A stretch of 64,000 nt of DNA from Thalassobacter stenotrophicus. GTDB taxonomy: Bacteria; Pseudomonadota; Alphaproteobacteria; Rhodobacterales; Rhodobacteraceae. Numbering within the stretch: position 1 is the first letter of the stretch; each line of letters opens with the position of its first letter. The notes under the pieces are model-generated. The model did not search any database and was not told the origin of the DNA. It saw only the letters and a program-made list of their open reading frames with translations. Both the position numbers and the translations under genes were made by a program. The stretch spans positions 1-64,000 of the forward strand of contig NZ_CYRX01000029.1 of the NCBI RefSeq assembly GCF_001458315.1, given 5' to 3'. Positions 18,751-27,402 of this stretch are shown piece after piece.

Positions 18751-20559
18751 ATGAACGCGCCCGACCGCAATATATCCCTTCCGACGATCCGTCAGCTTGA
18801 TGAAAGCGCGGTCAACCGCATCGCCGCAGGCGAGGTGATCGAACGACCCGCTTCTGCCGTTAAGGAATTGGTGGAAAACGCGCTGGATGCTGGCGCGCGG
18901 CGCATCACCGTTGATATCGCGGATGGCGGTAAAACACTGATCCGCGTCACGGATGATGGCCACGGGATCGCGCCTATGCAGATGCCCTTGGCCGTTTCAC
19001 GCCACGCCACGTCCAAGATCGACGGCTCAGATTTGACGAACATTCACTCTTTCGGTTTCCGAGGTGAGGCGCTTGCCTCTCTTGGGGCTGTTGGGCGGCT
19101 AACGCTGACGTCCCGCACGGCTGGTGAGGAAGCGACGAGCCTGACCGTCACAGGTGGTGCGCTTGGCGTCTGCAAGCCCGCCGCGCTCAGCAGCGGGACC
19201 GTGATGGAGCTGCGCGATTTGTTCTATGCCACGCCTGCGCGGCTCAAGTTTTTGCGCACCGACCGGGCGGAGATGCAGGCGATATCGGATGTCATCAAAC
19301 GCCTCGCTATGGCCGAACCCTTCGTTGGGTTCACTTTGCGCGATGTGTCCGCTGATGCGGCACGGGTTACCTTTCGCGCGGACCCGCAAACCGGTGATCT
19401 GTTTGATGCGCTGCATGGGCGGCTTGCCACTGTGCTGGGCAAGGATTTCGCCGAAAACGCTTTGCCCATTGATGCAGAGCGGGATGGCATTGGCCTGACC
19501 GGTTATGCGGCCCTCCCCACCTATTCGCGCGGCGCGGCGGTGGCGCAGTTTTTGTTCGTGAACGGGCGTCCCGTGCGGGACAAGCTGTTACTTGGGGCGT
19601 TGCGCGGCGCGTATCATGATTTTTTGAGCCGGGATCGGCATCCGGTTGCGGCGCTGTTCATCGACTGCCCGCCGGAATTGGTGGACGTCAACGTGCACCC
19701 TGCCAAGTCGGAGGTCCGCTTTCGGGAGCCGGGCATGGTGCGCGGCTTGATCGTCAGCGCGCTGCGGCATGCCTTGGCCAATGCGGGGCACCGTGCGTCG
19801 ACCACTGTGGCCGACGCCACGCTTGGGGCCATGCGCCCCGAAGCCCCGACCGCGCCGGTTTATCAGATGGAGCGTTCGCCGAGCCTCCGCCCCCAAAGCT
19901 ATCAGATCGAAACGCCTGCATTCGCCGAGCCAACAGCGCGGTTTGAGCCTGTTATTGACGCTGCCCCCGAAACGCCTCAGGCGACTTATGGCCCCTTGGG
20001 AGCAGCCCGCGCGCAGGTGCATGAAAACTACATCATCTCCCAGACGCAAAATGGCATGGTCATCGTGGACCAGCATGCCGCCCATGAACGGCTTGTGTAC
20101 GAAAAGCTAAAGCGTCAGATGGCAGAAAATGGCGTTCCGACGCAGGCCCTTTTGATCCCGGATATCGTTGAATTAGGGACGGATGCGGACCGTCTGTTGG
20201 AGCTTGATCTGGGGCGATTTGGCCTTGTGCTGGAACCCTTCGGCCCGGGTGCGATTGCCGTGCGCGAAACCCCTGCCATTTTGGGCACCATCAACGCCGA
20301 GGCTCTGTTGCGGGACATTCTGGATGAGTTGGACGACACCGGTGATACCCTGACGGTGCAATCCCGAATTGAGGCTGTGCTCAGTCGTATTGCCTGTCAC
20401 GGGTCAATCCGTTCTGGCCGTCAAATGCGTGCAGAGGAAATGAACGCGCTGCTGCGCGAGATGGAAGCCACGCCCCATTCCGGCCAATGCAACCACGGGC
20501 GGCCCACCTATGTGGAGCTGAAACTGTCTGACATCGAACGGCTGTTTGGGCGCACATGA
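18751..20559 (+). CDS. mutL: DNA mismatch repair protein MutL
   Basis: A 602-residue MutL. The N-terminal GHKL ATPase has NRIAAGEVIERPASAVKELVENALDAGA, DDGHGI and GFRGEALASLG. The C-terminal part contains DQHAAHERLVYE (about residues 440-451), an exact DQHA(X)2E(X)4E metal-binding motif, plus ACHGSIRSGRQM and CNHGRP. This MutL should therefore be a latent nicking endonuclease, as in bacteria that lack MutH. A proline-rich linker (about 345-410) joins the domains. rmuC follows with a four-base overlap. Confidence 0.97.
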   Translation: MNAPDRNISLPTIRQLDESAVNRIAAGEVIERPASAVKELVENALDAGARRITVDIADGGKTLIRVTDDGHGIAPMQMPLAVSRHATSKIDGSDLTNIHSFGFRGEALASLGAVGRLTLTSRTAGEEATSLTVTGGALGVCKPAALSSGTVMELRDLFYATPARLKFLRTDRAEMQAISDVIKRLAMAEPFVGFTLRDVSADAARVTFRADPQTGDLFDALHGRLATVLGKDFAENALPIDAERDGIGLTGYAALPTYSRGAAVAQFLFVNGRPVRDKLLLGALRGAYHDFLSRDRHPVAALFIDCPPELVDVNVHPAKSEVRFREPGMVRGLIVSALRHALANAGHRASTTVADATLGAMRPEAPTAPVYQMERSPSLRPQSYQIETPAFAEPTARFEPVIDAAPETPQATYGPLGAARAQVHENYIISQTQNGMVIVDQHAAHERLVYEKLKRQMAENGVPTQALLIPDIVELGTDADRLLELDLGRFGLVLEPFGPGAIAVRETPAILGTINAEALLRDILDELDDTGDTLTVQSRIEAVLSRIACHGSIRSGRQMRAEEMNALLREMEATPHSGQCNHGRPTYVELKLSDIERLFGRT

Positions 20560-21722
20560 TCCGTCTGGGCAGCATTGAGATCGCGTTGGATGATCCGGTC
20601 ACCTTGGCGCTGATCGGGGCGGGTGCGCTGGTCATCCTGCTGGTGTTTCTATCTTTGCGAACCGCTGCCCGTACCGCCCGCGCATTAGAGCCTATCGCCG
20701 GGCAGATGACCTATTTCAGCACCCGTGTCCAAGCTCTGTCTGATGGTCAGATGCAGATCACTGGCGCGCTTGCAGCCGTGTCAGAGGCACAGGCCACGGC
20801 CCAATCCGCCATGCTTGCCAATATGGAACGGCGGTTGGAAGACGTGCAAAAATCCATGGGCGAGACGCTGCACGGGACCTCAAACCGTACGGCGCGTTCG
20901 CTGGGTGCGTTGCAAGAACGTTTGGAAACCATCGACCGCGCGCAGGCCAAGATCGAAAAGCTATCGGGCGATGTTCTGTCGCTGCAAGATATCTTGTCGA
21001 ACAAACAAACGCGCGGGGCGTTTGGTGAAATCCAACTGAATGATATCGTGTCCAAGGCGCTGCCAGCAGACAGCTATTCGCTGCAAGCAACGCTTTCAAA
21101 CGGCAAGCGTGCGGATTGCCTGATCCATTTGCCGAACCCTCCGGGGCCTATCGTGATTGATAGTAAATTCCCGCTGGAGGCGTATGAGGCCTTGGTTCGT
21201 GCGGACACGCCGCAGGCCAAAACGGAGGCTGAGCGCGCCTTTCGCGTTGCCATTCGCACCCACATCAAAGCGATCTCCGAGCGGTACATTCTAGAGGGTG
21301 AAACCGCGGACGGTGCGTTGATGTTCCTGCCCTCAGAGGCTGTTTACGCCGAATTGCACGCGCATTTCCCTGAGGTTGTGCGCGATGGGTTTGCCGCGCG
21401 GGTTTGGATCGTATCGCCCACGACCTGCATGGCGACGTTGAACACGATGCGCGCGATCCTCAAGGATGCGCGGATGCAGGCGCAGGCCGGTGAAATCCGC
21501 AAACAAATCTCGGCTTTGCACCGCGACGTGGAATTGGTGGTTGAGCGTGTGGGCAAGCTGAACACACATTTCGGCCAAGCCCGGCGCGATGTTGAAGGGA
21601 TCAATATCGCTGCGGAACGCGCGGGCAAACGCGCGGGTCAGCTTGAGAGTTTCGAGTTCGAGCCAAGCGCGCCGGATACTGTAGTTCCGTTGACCAAGGC
21701 TGCGACCCCGCCCGCTGAGTAG
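20556..21722 (+). CDS. rmuC: DNA recombination protein RmuC
   Basis: A 388-residue RmuC-family protein. A single N-terminal membrane segment (about residues 15-35) is followed by a long coiled coil (about 40-145), then the nuclease-like core with LQDILSNKQTRGAFGEIQLNDIVSKALP, VIDSKFPLEAYE and MFLPSEAVYAE. RmuC limits recombination at short inverted repeats in E. coli; the core resembles restriction-endonuclease folds, but its activity is poorly defined. The ATGA overlap with mutL puts both genome-stability genes on one transcript. Confidence 0.93.
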   Translation: MIRLGSIEIALDDPVTLALIGAGALVILLVFLSLRTAARTARALEPIAGQMTYFSTRVQALSDGQMQITGALAAVSEAQATAQSAMLANMERRLEDVQKSMGETLHGTSNRTARSLGALQERLETIDRAQAKIEKLSGDVLSLQDILSNKQTRGAFGEIQLNDIVSKALPADSYSLQATLSNGKRADCLIHLPNPPGPIVIDSKFPLEAYEALVRADTPQAKTEAERAFRVAIRTHIKAISERYILEGETADGALMFLPSEAVYAELHAHFPEVVRDGFAARVWIVSPTTCMATLNTMRAILKDARMQAQAGEIRKQISALHRDVELVVERVGKLNTHFGQARRDVEGINIAAERAGKRAGQLESFEFEPSAPDTVVPLTKAATPPAE

Positions 21723-21782
21723 CCGATAAGGACGGCCCCGCCGCTTTCGGGCTGGGCGTACACCGGGCCGCGTGCTAGCTGG

Positions 21783-24026
21783 ATGCCTATGACACAGGTA
21801 CCCACCAAGCCGCAGATCCTACAATGGATCGCCGATAACCCCTCGCTCACTTCTAAACGTGACATCTCCAAGGCCTTTGGGATCAAGGGGGCCGCGCGGA
21901 TTGATCTAAAACGCGTCTTGCGCGAGTTGGAGGCTGAGGGGCATCTGCAAAAACGATCTCGCAGTTATACGGACCCTGATACGCTGCCGCCTGTTGCGGT
22001 GGTTGAGGTTACGGGGACTGACGCAGACGGTGACCTGTTTGCCCGGCCTTTGCAGTGGAAGGGTGAAGGCGATGTCCCGCGTATCCTGATGGAGCTAAAA
22101 GCCTCGGACCCGGCAATGGGGCCAAGCGATCAGGCGCTTGTGCGGTTGCAGGCTGTGCAGGACGAAACGCACGAATACATCGGTCGGTTGATCCGCCGCA
22201 TTGGCACCAACCCCAAGCGGATTTTGGGAGTTTACCGCGCTGGGGCCGAGGCCGGTCGCATCGTGCCGATTGACAAGGGTGCAGACCGCGAATGGCACGT
22301 GCCTGCCGGTGCCCGCGAGGGCGCGCAGGACGGAGAATTGGTTGAGGCCGAACAGACCGGCCCCAAAGGACGCATGGGTATGCCCCGCGCCCGCGTGGTT
22401 GCGCGGTTGGGTGATCCGGGTGCGGCCAAAGCCGTTAGCCTGATTGCGATCCATCAACATGGTATTCCCGATCATTTTCCTGATGCGGTCATGGAAGAAG
22501 CCGACGCCGCAACGCCCGTCGATCTGGGCAAGCGCGAAGATCTGCGCGAGCTGCCGCTGATCACGATTGATCCCCATGATGCGCGGGATCACGACGATGC
22601 CTGTTTTGCGCATGCCGATGATGATCCGAAAAATCCTGGCGGTCATATCATTTGGGTCGCCATTGCGGACGTTGCGCATTACGTGCGCCCCGGCTCCAAA
22701 CTAGACCGAGAGGCGCGTCGGCGCGGCAACTCAACATACTTCCCTGACCGTGTGGTGCCGATGCTGCCGGATCGGCTTTCGGGGGACCTATGCTCGCTTC
22801 ACGAGGGGGTTGAGCGGCCCTGTATCGCGGTGCGGATGCAGATTGATGCGTCAGGCGAAAAGATTGGTCAGCGGTTCACGCGGGGCCTTATGAAATCACA
22901 TGCGTCGCTGCATTACGAAGAGGTTCAGGCCGCTATAGATGGCGCGCCCACGGACCGTACTGAGCCGTTTCTTGAGGATGTTTTGCGTCCGCTTTATGCG
23001 GCCTATGACGCGCTCAAGACCGCGCGGGCCTCACGGCAACCGCTAGAGCTTGATCTGCCGGAGCGGACCATCCAGCTGAGCCCCGAGGGGGAGGTGACAG
23101 CCGTCGCCTTTAAGGACCGCTTGGATGCGCACCGTCTGATTGAAGAATTCATGGTGCTGGCCAATGTCGCCGCCGCCGAAGAACTGGGCACCCGGGGCCA
23201 AGCGCTGTTGTACCGTGCCCACGAAGAGCCAAACGCCGACAAACTTGAGGCCCTGCGGGATACCGCGCAGGCCAGTGGCTTTTCGCTGGCCAAAGGGCAG
23301 GTTCTGCAAACCCGGCAGTTGAACAAATTGCTCAATGACGCGTCCGAGAGCGACTTTGCCGAGCTGATCAACATGTCCACGCTGCGTAGCATGACGCAGG
23401 CCTATTACACGCCCAAACACATTGGGCACTTTGGTCTCGCGCTGAAGGCATATGCGCATTTCACGTCGCCCATTCGGCGCTATGCTGATCTGATCGTGCA
23501 TCGCGGTTTGGTTGCGGCGCACAAATGGGGCGACGACGGGCTGAGCGTCCAGGATACTGAAACGCTGGATGACACGGCCAAGCTGATCTCTGACACCGAG
23601 CGGCGGTCGATGGTGGCCGAGCGGGACACCTCGGACCGTTACCTCGCAGCCTTCCTGAGCAACCATGTCGGCGCGGAGTTTACGGGGCGCATCAGTGGCG
23701 TGCAGGCGTTTGGCGTGTTTGTACGGTTGGATGAGACGGGGGCGGATGGGATGATCCCGGTTCGCAGTCTGGGGCGTGAATATTTCCGCTATGACCGCGA
23801 TGCCCAGGTGCTTGAGGGCACCGAGAGTGGCCTGCAAATTGGAATTGGGCTGCGCGTGACCGTCAAACTGGCCGCAGCCGTGCCTGTAACGGGGGGGCTG
23901 ACCCTCGAAATGCTTGAGATCGATGGCGCGGTGACCAAACAGTTCACCAAGCGGCGCGGAAAAGGGCCTGTTCGGCACAAAGGTAAGCGTGTCAAAAAGT
24001 CGACGCGCCGTCGATCCACCAAGTAG
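21783..24026 (+). CDS. rnr: Ribonuclease R
   Basis: A 747-residue 3'-to-5' exoribonuclease. The order is an N-terminal winged-helix segment, cold-shock-like OB domains (about 60-230), the RNB catalytic domain with acidic metal-binding residues in ITIDPHDARDHDDACFAH (about 260-275) and HFTSPIRRYADLIVHRGL (about 560), then an S1 domain and a very basic tail ending RRGKGPVRHKGKRVKKSTRRRSTK-like. It degrades structured RNA. A second in-frame ATG at 21789 is equally possible. It lies downstream of rmuC by 60 bases. Confidence 0.96.
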   Translation: MPMTQVPTKPQILQWIADNPSLTSKRDISKAFGIKGAARIDLKRVLRELEAEGHLQKRSRSYTDPDTLPPVAVVEVTGTDADGDLFARPLQWKGEGDVPRILMELKASDPAMGPSDQALVRLQAVQDETHEYIGRLIRRIGTNPKRILGVYRAGAEAGRIVPIDKGADREWHVPAGAREGAQDGELVEAEQTGPKGRMGMPRARVVARLGDPGAAKAVSLIAIHQHGIPDHFPDAVMEEADAATPVDLGKREDLRELPLITIDPHDARDHDDACFAHADDDPKNPGGHIIWVAIADVAHYVRPGSKLDREARRRGNSTYFPDRVVPMLPDRLSGDLCSLHEGVERPCIAVRMQIDASGEKIGQRFTRGLMKSHASLHYEEVQAAIDGAPTDRTEPFLEDVLRPLYAAYDALKTARASRQPLELDLPERTIQLSPEGEVTAVAFKDRLDAHRLIEEFMVLANVAAAEELGTRGQALLYRAHEEPNADKLEALRDTAQASGFSLAKGQVLQTRQLNKLLNDASESDFAELINMSTLRSMTQAYYTPKHIGHFGLALKAYAHFTSPIRRYADLIVHRGLVAAHKWGDDGLSVQDTETLDDTAKLISDTERRSMVAERDTSDRYLAAFLSNHVGAEFTGRISGVQAFGVFVRLDETGADGMIPVRSLGREYFRYDRDAQVLEGTESGLQIGIGLRVTVKLAAAVPVTGGLTLEMLEIDGAVTKQFTKRRGKGPVRHKGKRVKKSTRRRSTK

Positions 24027-24115
24027 CACAGACCCGCTTATCCTCTGCGAACTGTCTTTGTGATTTTCCCCATTCGCGTTACGCTCTGCGTGCGAACGGT
24101 CAAATGGGAGACACC

Positions 24116-25429
24116 ATGCGCGGCGCAGCAGCAGTCATCGGATTTGTTCTATTGTGTGGAGGCGTAGAGGCCAGCCCTTTGGCTGTGGACACCTCTGAGC
24201 GGCCTGCGCAACGCGTGCAGGTTTCGACGGTTACCCTCTCAACGCTAAGCCCTGTGCCACGCCCGACGGCCCCGACGCTTCAAACGCCGGTAATTGAGGT
24301 TGCTGCGAATGCGCGATTTGACCGCTGGGTGGGGGCGTTCAAGCGTCGTGCGCGGGGGCAGGGTATTTCGCAACGTACATTGGATCAGGCATTTGAAGCG
24401 GCGCAGTATTTGCCTGACGTGATCCGCCGGGATCGCAACCAAGCCGAGTTCACCAAAACGCTCTGGGAATATTTGGACAGTGCGGTGTCTGCGACGCGTG
24501 TGCGCAACGGTAAGGCCGCTTTGCGCAAACATGCCCGTGTTTTAGGCCGGATTGAGGCGCAATACGGGGTGCCCAAAGAGACCGTTGTAGCGGTCTGGGG
24601 GCTAGAAAGCGCCTATGGCACCTTCCGCGGGTCCGAGCCGACTATTTCCGCATTGGCTACCCTTGCATTTGATGGCCGCCGCGCGCGCTTTTTCGAAAGT
24701 GAATTAGTTAACGCGTTAACTATTTTGCAAAACGGGGATATTGCGCCGCAGAATATGACTGGGTCTTGGGCGGGTGCTATGGGGCATACGCAATTCATGC
24801 CCTCTAGCTACAATGCTTATGCCGTTGATTTTACCGGGGACGGCCGCCGTGATATTTGGTCGGATGATCCGAGCGATGCCCTTGCGTCAACTGCCAATTA
24901 TTTGGCCCGCTTCGGATGGCAGAAAAACCTGCCTTGGGGTGTAGAGGTCGAATTGCCCAATGGATTTGATTACGGTCAAACTGGTGACCGAATTCGCAAA
25001 TCCGCGAATGCGTGGCGTCAATTGGGGGTGCGTCCTGCACGCGGCGGACAATTGCCCAATAGTGATCGCGTTTCGATTTTGGTGCCCGCTGGTGCAAAGG
25101 GCGTGGCCTTTGCGATCTATCAAAACTTCCAAGTAATTGAGCGATATAACCCCGCAGATGCCTATGTAATTGCGGTGGGCCACCTAGCAGACCGCATTGC
25201 AGGCCGGCCTGATTTTAAGGCGTCTTGGCCCCGTGGGGACAGGGGTCTGCGGTTTGTAGAGCGGAAGGAAGTTCAGCAACTTTTGGCGCGCAGGGGCTTT
25301 GATCCCGGCGGTGTGGATGGGAAAATTGGGCCCAACACGTTGTCTGCCGTGAGGCGGTATCAAGCGAGCATCGGAGCGACGCCCGATGGATATGTCTCGC
25401 TTGATTTACTAAATCAATTACGCCGTTAA
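24116..25429 (+). CDS. Exported lytic murein transglycosylase with a peptidoglycan-binding domain
   Basis: A 437-residue MltB-type (SLT_2) lytic transglycosylase: it cleaves the MurNAc-GlcNAc bond with anhydro-ring formation. A signal peptide covers about residues 1-21. The catalytic glutamate is Glu164 in GLESAYGTFRG, followed by GSWAGAMGHTQFMPSSYNAYAVD. A peptidoglycan_binding_1 domain occupies the last 65 residues (RGFDPGGVDGKIGPNTLSAVRRYQ-like). I chose the ATG at 24116 after GGGAG. From about 24.6 kb the gene is visibly richer in A/T and uses TTA leucine codons that its neighbours mostly avoid, and it contains two perfect palindromes. Confidence 0.93.
   Translation: MRGAAAVIGFVLLCGGVEASPLAVDTSERPAQRVQVSTVTLSTLSPVPRPTAPTLQTPVIEVAANARFDRWVGAFKRRARGQGISQRTLDQAFEAAQYLPDVIRRDRNQAEFTKTLWEYLDSAVSATRVRNGKAALRKHARVLGRIEAQYGVPKETVVAVWGLESAYGTFRGSEPTISALATLAFDGRRARFFESELVNALTILQNGDIAPQNMTGSWAGAMGHTQFMPSSYNAYAVDFTGDGRRDIWSDDPSDALASTANYLARFGWQKNLPWGVEVELPNGFDYGQTGDRIRKSANAWRQLGVRPARGGQLPNSDRVSILVPAGAKGVAFAIYQNFQVIERYNPADAYVIAVGHLADRIAGRPDFKASWPRGDRGLRFVERKEVQQLLARRGFDPGGVDGKIGPNTLSAVRRYQASIGATPDGYVSLDLLNQLRR
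24705..24722. repeat. Perfect 18-bp palindrome inside the transglycosylase gene
   Basis: TAGTTAACGCGTTAACTA is perfectly self-complementary. It lies within codons for LVNALT and uses two TTA leucine codons. It resembles a dimeric binding site more than a chance codon choice, but it is intragenic and no regulator is known. Confidence 0.45.
25401..25417. repeat. Perfect 8+1+8 inverted repeat at the convergent 3' ends
   Basis: TTGATTTA-C-TAAATCAA lies in the last codons of the transglycosylase gene, just before the convergent H-NS-like gene. With a one-base centre it cannot form an RNA hairpin with a normal loop without opening base pairs, so a protein site is as likely as a termination signal. 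Confidence 0.4.
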
Positions 25430-25731
25430 ATGGCGAAGGATTCGAGGTCTTTTCCAGCGTCGAGAGCCTCAACAATCCACTTTGGTTTACGTCCACGTCC
25501 GGTCCATGTGAGGGCTGAATCTTCGGGGTGGCGATATTTTGGTGGATTAACGCTTTTCGTTGTTTTCTTCATGCCGGCAACTTCGTTCAAATCAACGCCA
25601 ATTTCCTTAGCGTAATCTTCGAGCTTTTTGCGTGCTTCAAGCAGGCGCCGTTCCTCAAATGAAGTGATGGCTTTTTCTACATCGCGTTTCAGCTTTTTTA
25701 GCTCGTCGAGCGAAAGTGTATTCAGGTCCAT
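25426..25731 (-). CDS. H-NS family nucleoid-associated protein
   Basis: A 101-residue protein. The N-terminal half is a predicted coiled-coil oligomerisation region (about 6-45). The C-terminal half carries the H-NS-type DNA-binding motif YRHPEDSALTWTGRGRKPKWIVEAL (about 66-90), with the RGRKPKW loop that inserts in AT-rich minor grooves. It is similar to HvrA/Spb-type proteins of Rhodobacter, which regulate photosynthesis genes; that equivalence is inference. I used the ATG at 25731, preceded by GGGAG. Its stop overlaps the end of the convergent transglycosylase gene. Several perfect palindromes lie immediately upstream. Confidence 0.92.
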   Translation of the reverse strand: MDLNTLSLDELKKLKRDVEKAITSFEERRLLEARKKLEDYAKEIGVDLNEVAGMKKTTKSVNPPKYRHPEDSALTWTGRGRKPKWIVEALDAGKDLESFAI

Positions 25732-25747
25732 GATAGCTCCCTTCTGA

Positions 25748-25821
25748 ATAGGTGAGGCCGCTAACAGTAAATAGAGCACCTATCAAGAAAAATCATGATT
25801 TCTATTGTATTTCGCGAAATA
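25748..25821. promoter_or_regulatory. Cluster of palindromes upstream of the H-NS-like gene
   Basis: Three inverted repeats lie within 74 AT-rich bases: ATAGGTG/CACCTAT arms (25748-25754 and 25777-25783), the perfect 12-mer AAATCATGATTT (25790-25801) and the perfect 14-mer TATTTCGCGAAATA (25808-25821). They occupy the space where the minus-strand promoter of the H-NS-like gene should be (TTGATA, 25780-25785 on the minus strand, may be its -35). Autoregulation by the H-NS-like protein or control by another regulator is plausible. Confidence 0.45.
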
Positions 25822-25879
25822 TGCGCAGGTCTAAGCGTGAGTTGATAGTACTTAGGCGCGAGCAAGATCGCGCTTCGCG

Positions 25880-26332
25880 TTAAGGGCGGGTAAAAACATC
25901 TCGGAGCAAGCGTTCCAACTCGGCCGCATCCTGGGTGGTAAATGCGTCTGGCTGATTGCTGTCGATGTCAAAAACCGCGATCAGCTTGCCTGCGTTATCA
26001 TGTACCGGCAGGACCAACTCGGATCGGGTGGAGCTGGCGCAAGCAATATGGCCCGGAAAGGCTTCCACGTCCGGTACCAATTGCGTCGTCTCGGTGCGTG
26101 CGGCGGCCCCGCATACGCCACGCGAAAAGGGGATCACAAGGCAGCCATGCCCGCCCTGGTAGGGTCCAATTTTTAGCAGTTCAGGGGCGACAACGCGGTA
26201 AAATCCGGTCCAATCAAATCTGTCGTCGGCGTGATGCACCTCACAGGCGACGGTCGCCATCAGAGCGACTAAATCATCCTCGCCTGCCGTTAGCGCAGCG
26301 GTCGTTTGATGCAACATTGCGTAGTCGGCCAT
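25880..26332 (-). CDS. msrC: Free methionine-(R)-sulfoxide reductase (GAF domain)
   Basis: A 150-residue single-GAF-domain enzyme that reduces free methionine-R-sulfoxide using thioredoxin. Cys64, Cys74 and Cys98 (in GGHGCL, RGVCG and PGHIACAS) have exactly the 10- and 24-residue spacing of the catalytic Cys84, Cys94 and Cys118 of E. coli fRMsr, so full activity is expected. I chose the ATG at 26332, preceded by AAAGGAC; an upstream in-frame ATG would add nine residues. It faces away from the STAS gene across a promoter-bearing gap. Confidence 0.93.
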   Translation of the reverse strand: MADYAMLHQTTAALTAGEDDLVALMATVACEVHHADDRFDWTGFYRVVAPELLKIGPYQGGHGCLVIPFSRGVCGAAARTETTQLVPDVEAFPGHIACASSTRSELVLPVHDNAGKLIAVFDIDSNQPDAFTTQDAAELERLLRDVFTRP

Positions 26333-26407
26333 GATCGTCCTTTGGGATGTAAGTGCCACAAAATGTGCAGCTACAGATACTCATGTGTTTTCGTAGGGTC
26401 GAGTGTT

Positions 26408-26436
26408 TTGATCGATGGAAACGGATTGGTAATAAT
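26408..26436 (+). promoter_or_regulatory. Sigma70-type promoter for the STAS/anti-sigma pair
   Basis: TTGATC (26408-26413) and AATAAT (26431-26436) are separated by 17 bases, giving four and five matches to the -35 and -10 consensus. The predicted transcription start lies about 40 bases ahead of the STAS gene. Nothing else fits as well in this gap. Confidence 0.55.
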
Positions 26437-26484
26437 TGTGGCGTACGGTTTTCGAAATGTGTGAGAGTTTGAAGGGAAGCCGTG

Positions 26485-26829
26485 ATGCAGTTGACGACCC
26501 AGATAAAGCCCGATGCGCTTTGCGTAACGGTTGAGGATGAGCGCATTGATGCGGCGATTGCTGTGCAGTTCAAGGATGCGTTTCGCAAGCTTTTGGTCGG
26601 CCATAAGGGCCGTGTGGTTGTTGATCTGGAAAAGGTCGCATTCCTTGACAGTTCGGGCCTTGGGGCACTTGTTGCCGTGATGAAGATGCTGCCGAGTGGA
26701 CAGAAACTTGAGCTCGCGGGGTTACAGGATGCCGTGCAAAAGGTGCTCAAGCTAACGCGGATGGATAGTATTTTCGTCCTTCACTCAGATGCCAAAACCG
26801 CCTTCGGCTCCGAGCAAAGCGCCGCATAA
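26485..26829 (+). CDS. STAS-domain anti-sigma factor antagonist (RbaV/RsbV-like)
   Basis: A 114-residue single STAS domain. VAFLDSSGLGALVAVMKML contains the phosphorylatable serine (Ser57, equivalent to SpoIIAA Ser58 by alignment of DSSGLG). Such proteins bind an anti-sigma factor when unphosphorylated and release its sigma factor. The next gene, 16 bases on, encodes the expected kinase/anti-sigma partner. In Rhodobacter capsulatus the RbaV-RbaW pair influences gene transfer agent production and stationary-phase viability; assigning this gene as rbaV is inference from domain and order. A GTG three bases upstream is an alternative start. Confidence 0.9.
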   Translation: MQLTTQIKPDALCVTVEDERIDAAIAVQFKDAFRKLLVGHKGRVVVDLEKVAFLDSSGLGALVAVMKMLPSGQKLELAGLQDAVQKVLKLTRMDSIFVLHSDAKTAFGSEQSAA

Positions 26830-26845
26830 GCTTTGGGAGAGGCTC

Positions 26846-27286
26846 ATGTCACCTCAAACTCTGATCGACTGTGCATTTCCGGGCACGTTCGCTCATGTGT
26901 CGGATCATCTGAAAAAGCTACAGGTTGAGCTGGAGCGTAATGCGGTTGAGCCTGAGCCCAAAGACGACATTTTAATTGTATTGGCTGAACTGCTTAATAA
27001 TATCGTAGAGCATGGGTATTGCGCGTCGGGGAAGGGCAATATTCACCTCACGGTTCATGCGCACAAGCGGGCCGACAAAAATGCGGTCTACATCCGAACC
27101 GTAGATCAAGGTCCACCTGTCCCCGCCGATGCCTTGATCGGTGCGTCCCTGCCCAGCTTGACCAAAGACAGCCAAGACATGCCCGAGGGCGGGTTTGGCT
27201 GGTTCATGATTCATACGTTGGCCGACAGCATTAATTACGAACGAATTGATGACGAAAACAGGTTCACGTTCTGTGTGGGGTTTTAG
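26846..27286 (+). CDS. Anti-sigma factor/serine kinase, HATPase domain (RbaW/RsbW-like)
   Basis: A 146-residue GHKL ATPase of the RsbW/SpoIIAB type. The N-box is ILIVLAELLNNIVEHGY, the G1-type motif is VDQGPPVPAD and the G2 glycines are in GGFGWFMIHTLADSINYER. It should bind a sigma factor and phosphorylate the STAS protein encoded upstream. No RsbU-type phosphatase or sigma factor is encoded within the window, so the output is not visible here. GGGAGAGG precedes the ATG. The pair is bounded by divergent msrC and a gamma-glutamyltransferase gene 116 bases downstream. Confidence 0.9.
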   Translation: MSPQTLIDCAFPGTFAHVSDHLKKLQVELERNAVEPEPKDDILIVLAELLNNIVEHGYCASGKGNIHLTVHAHKRADKNAVYIRTVDQGPPVPADALIGASLPSLTKDSQDMPEGGFGWFMIHTLADSINYERIDDENRFTFCVGF

Positions 27287-27402
27287 GGTGCGACCTCGAA
27301 AGTGACCAAAGCCTGTTCCGCTCACTTGGCTCGCTGCAATCCCCATCTTGGCTTCTGAAATTCTCGCGCTAAAGTCACGCTTCACACTGAGCGGAGAACA
27401 AA

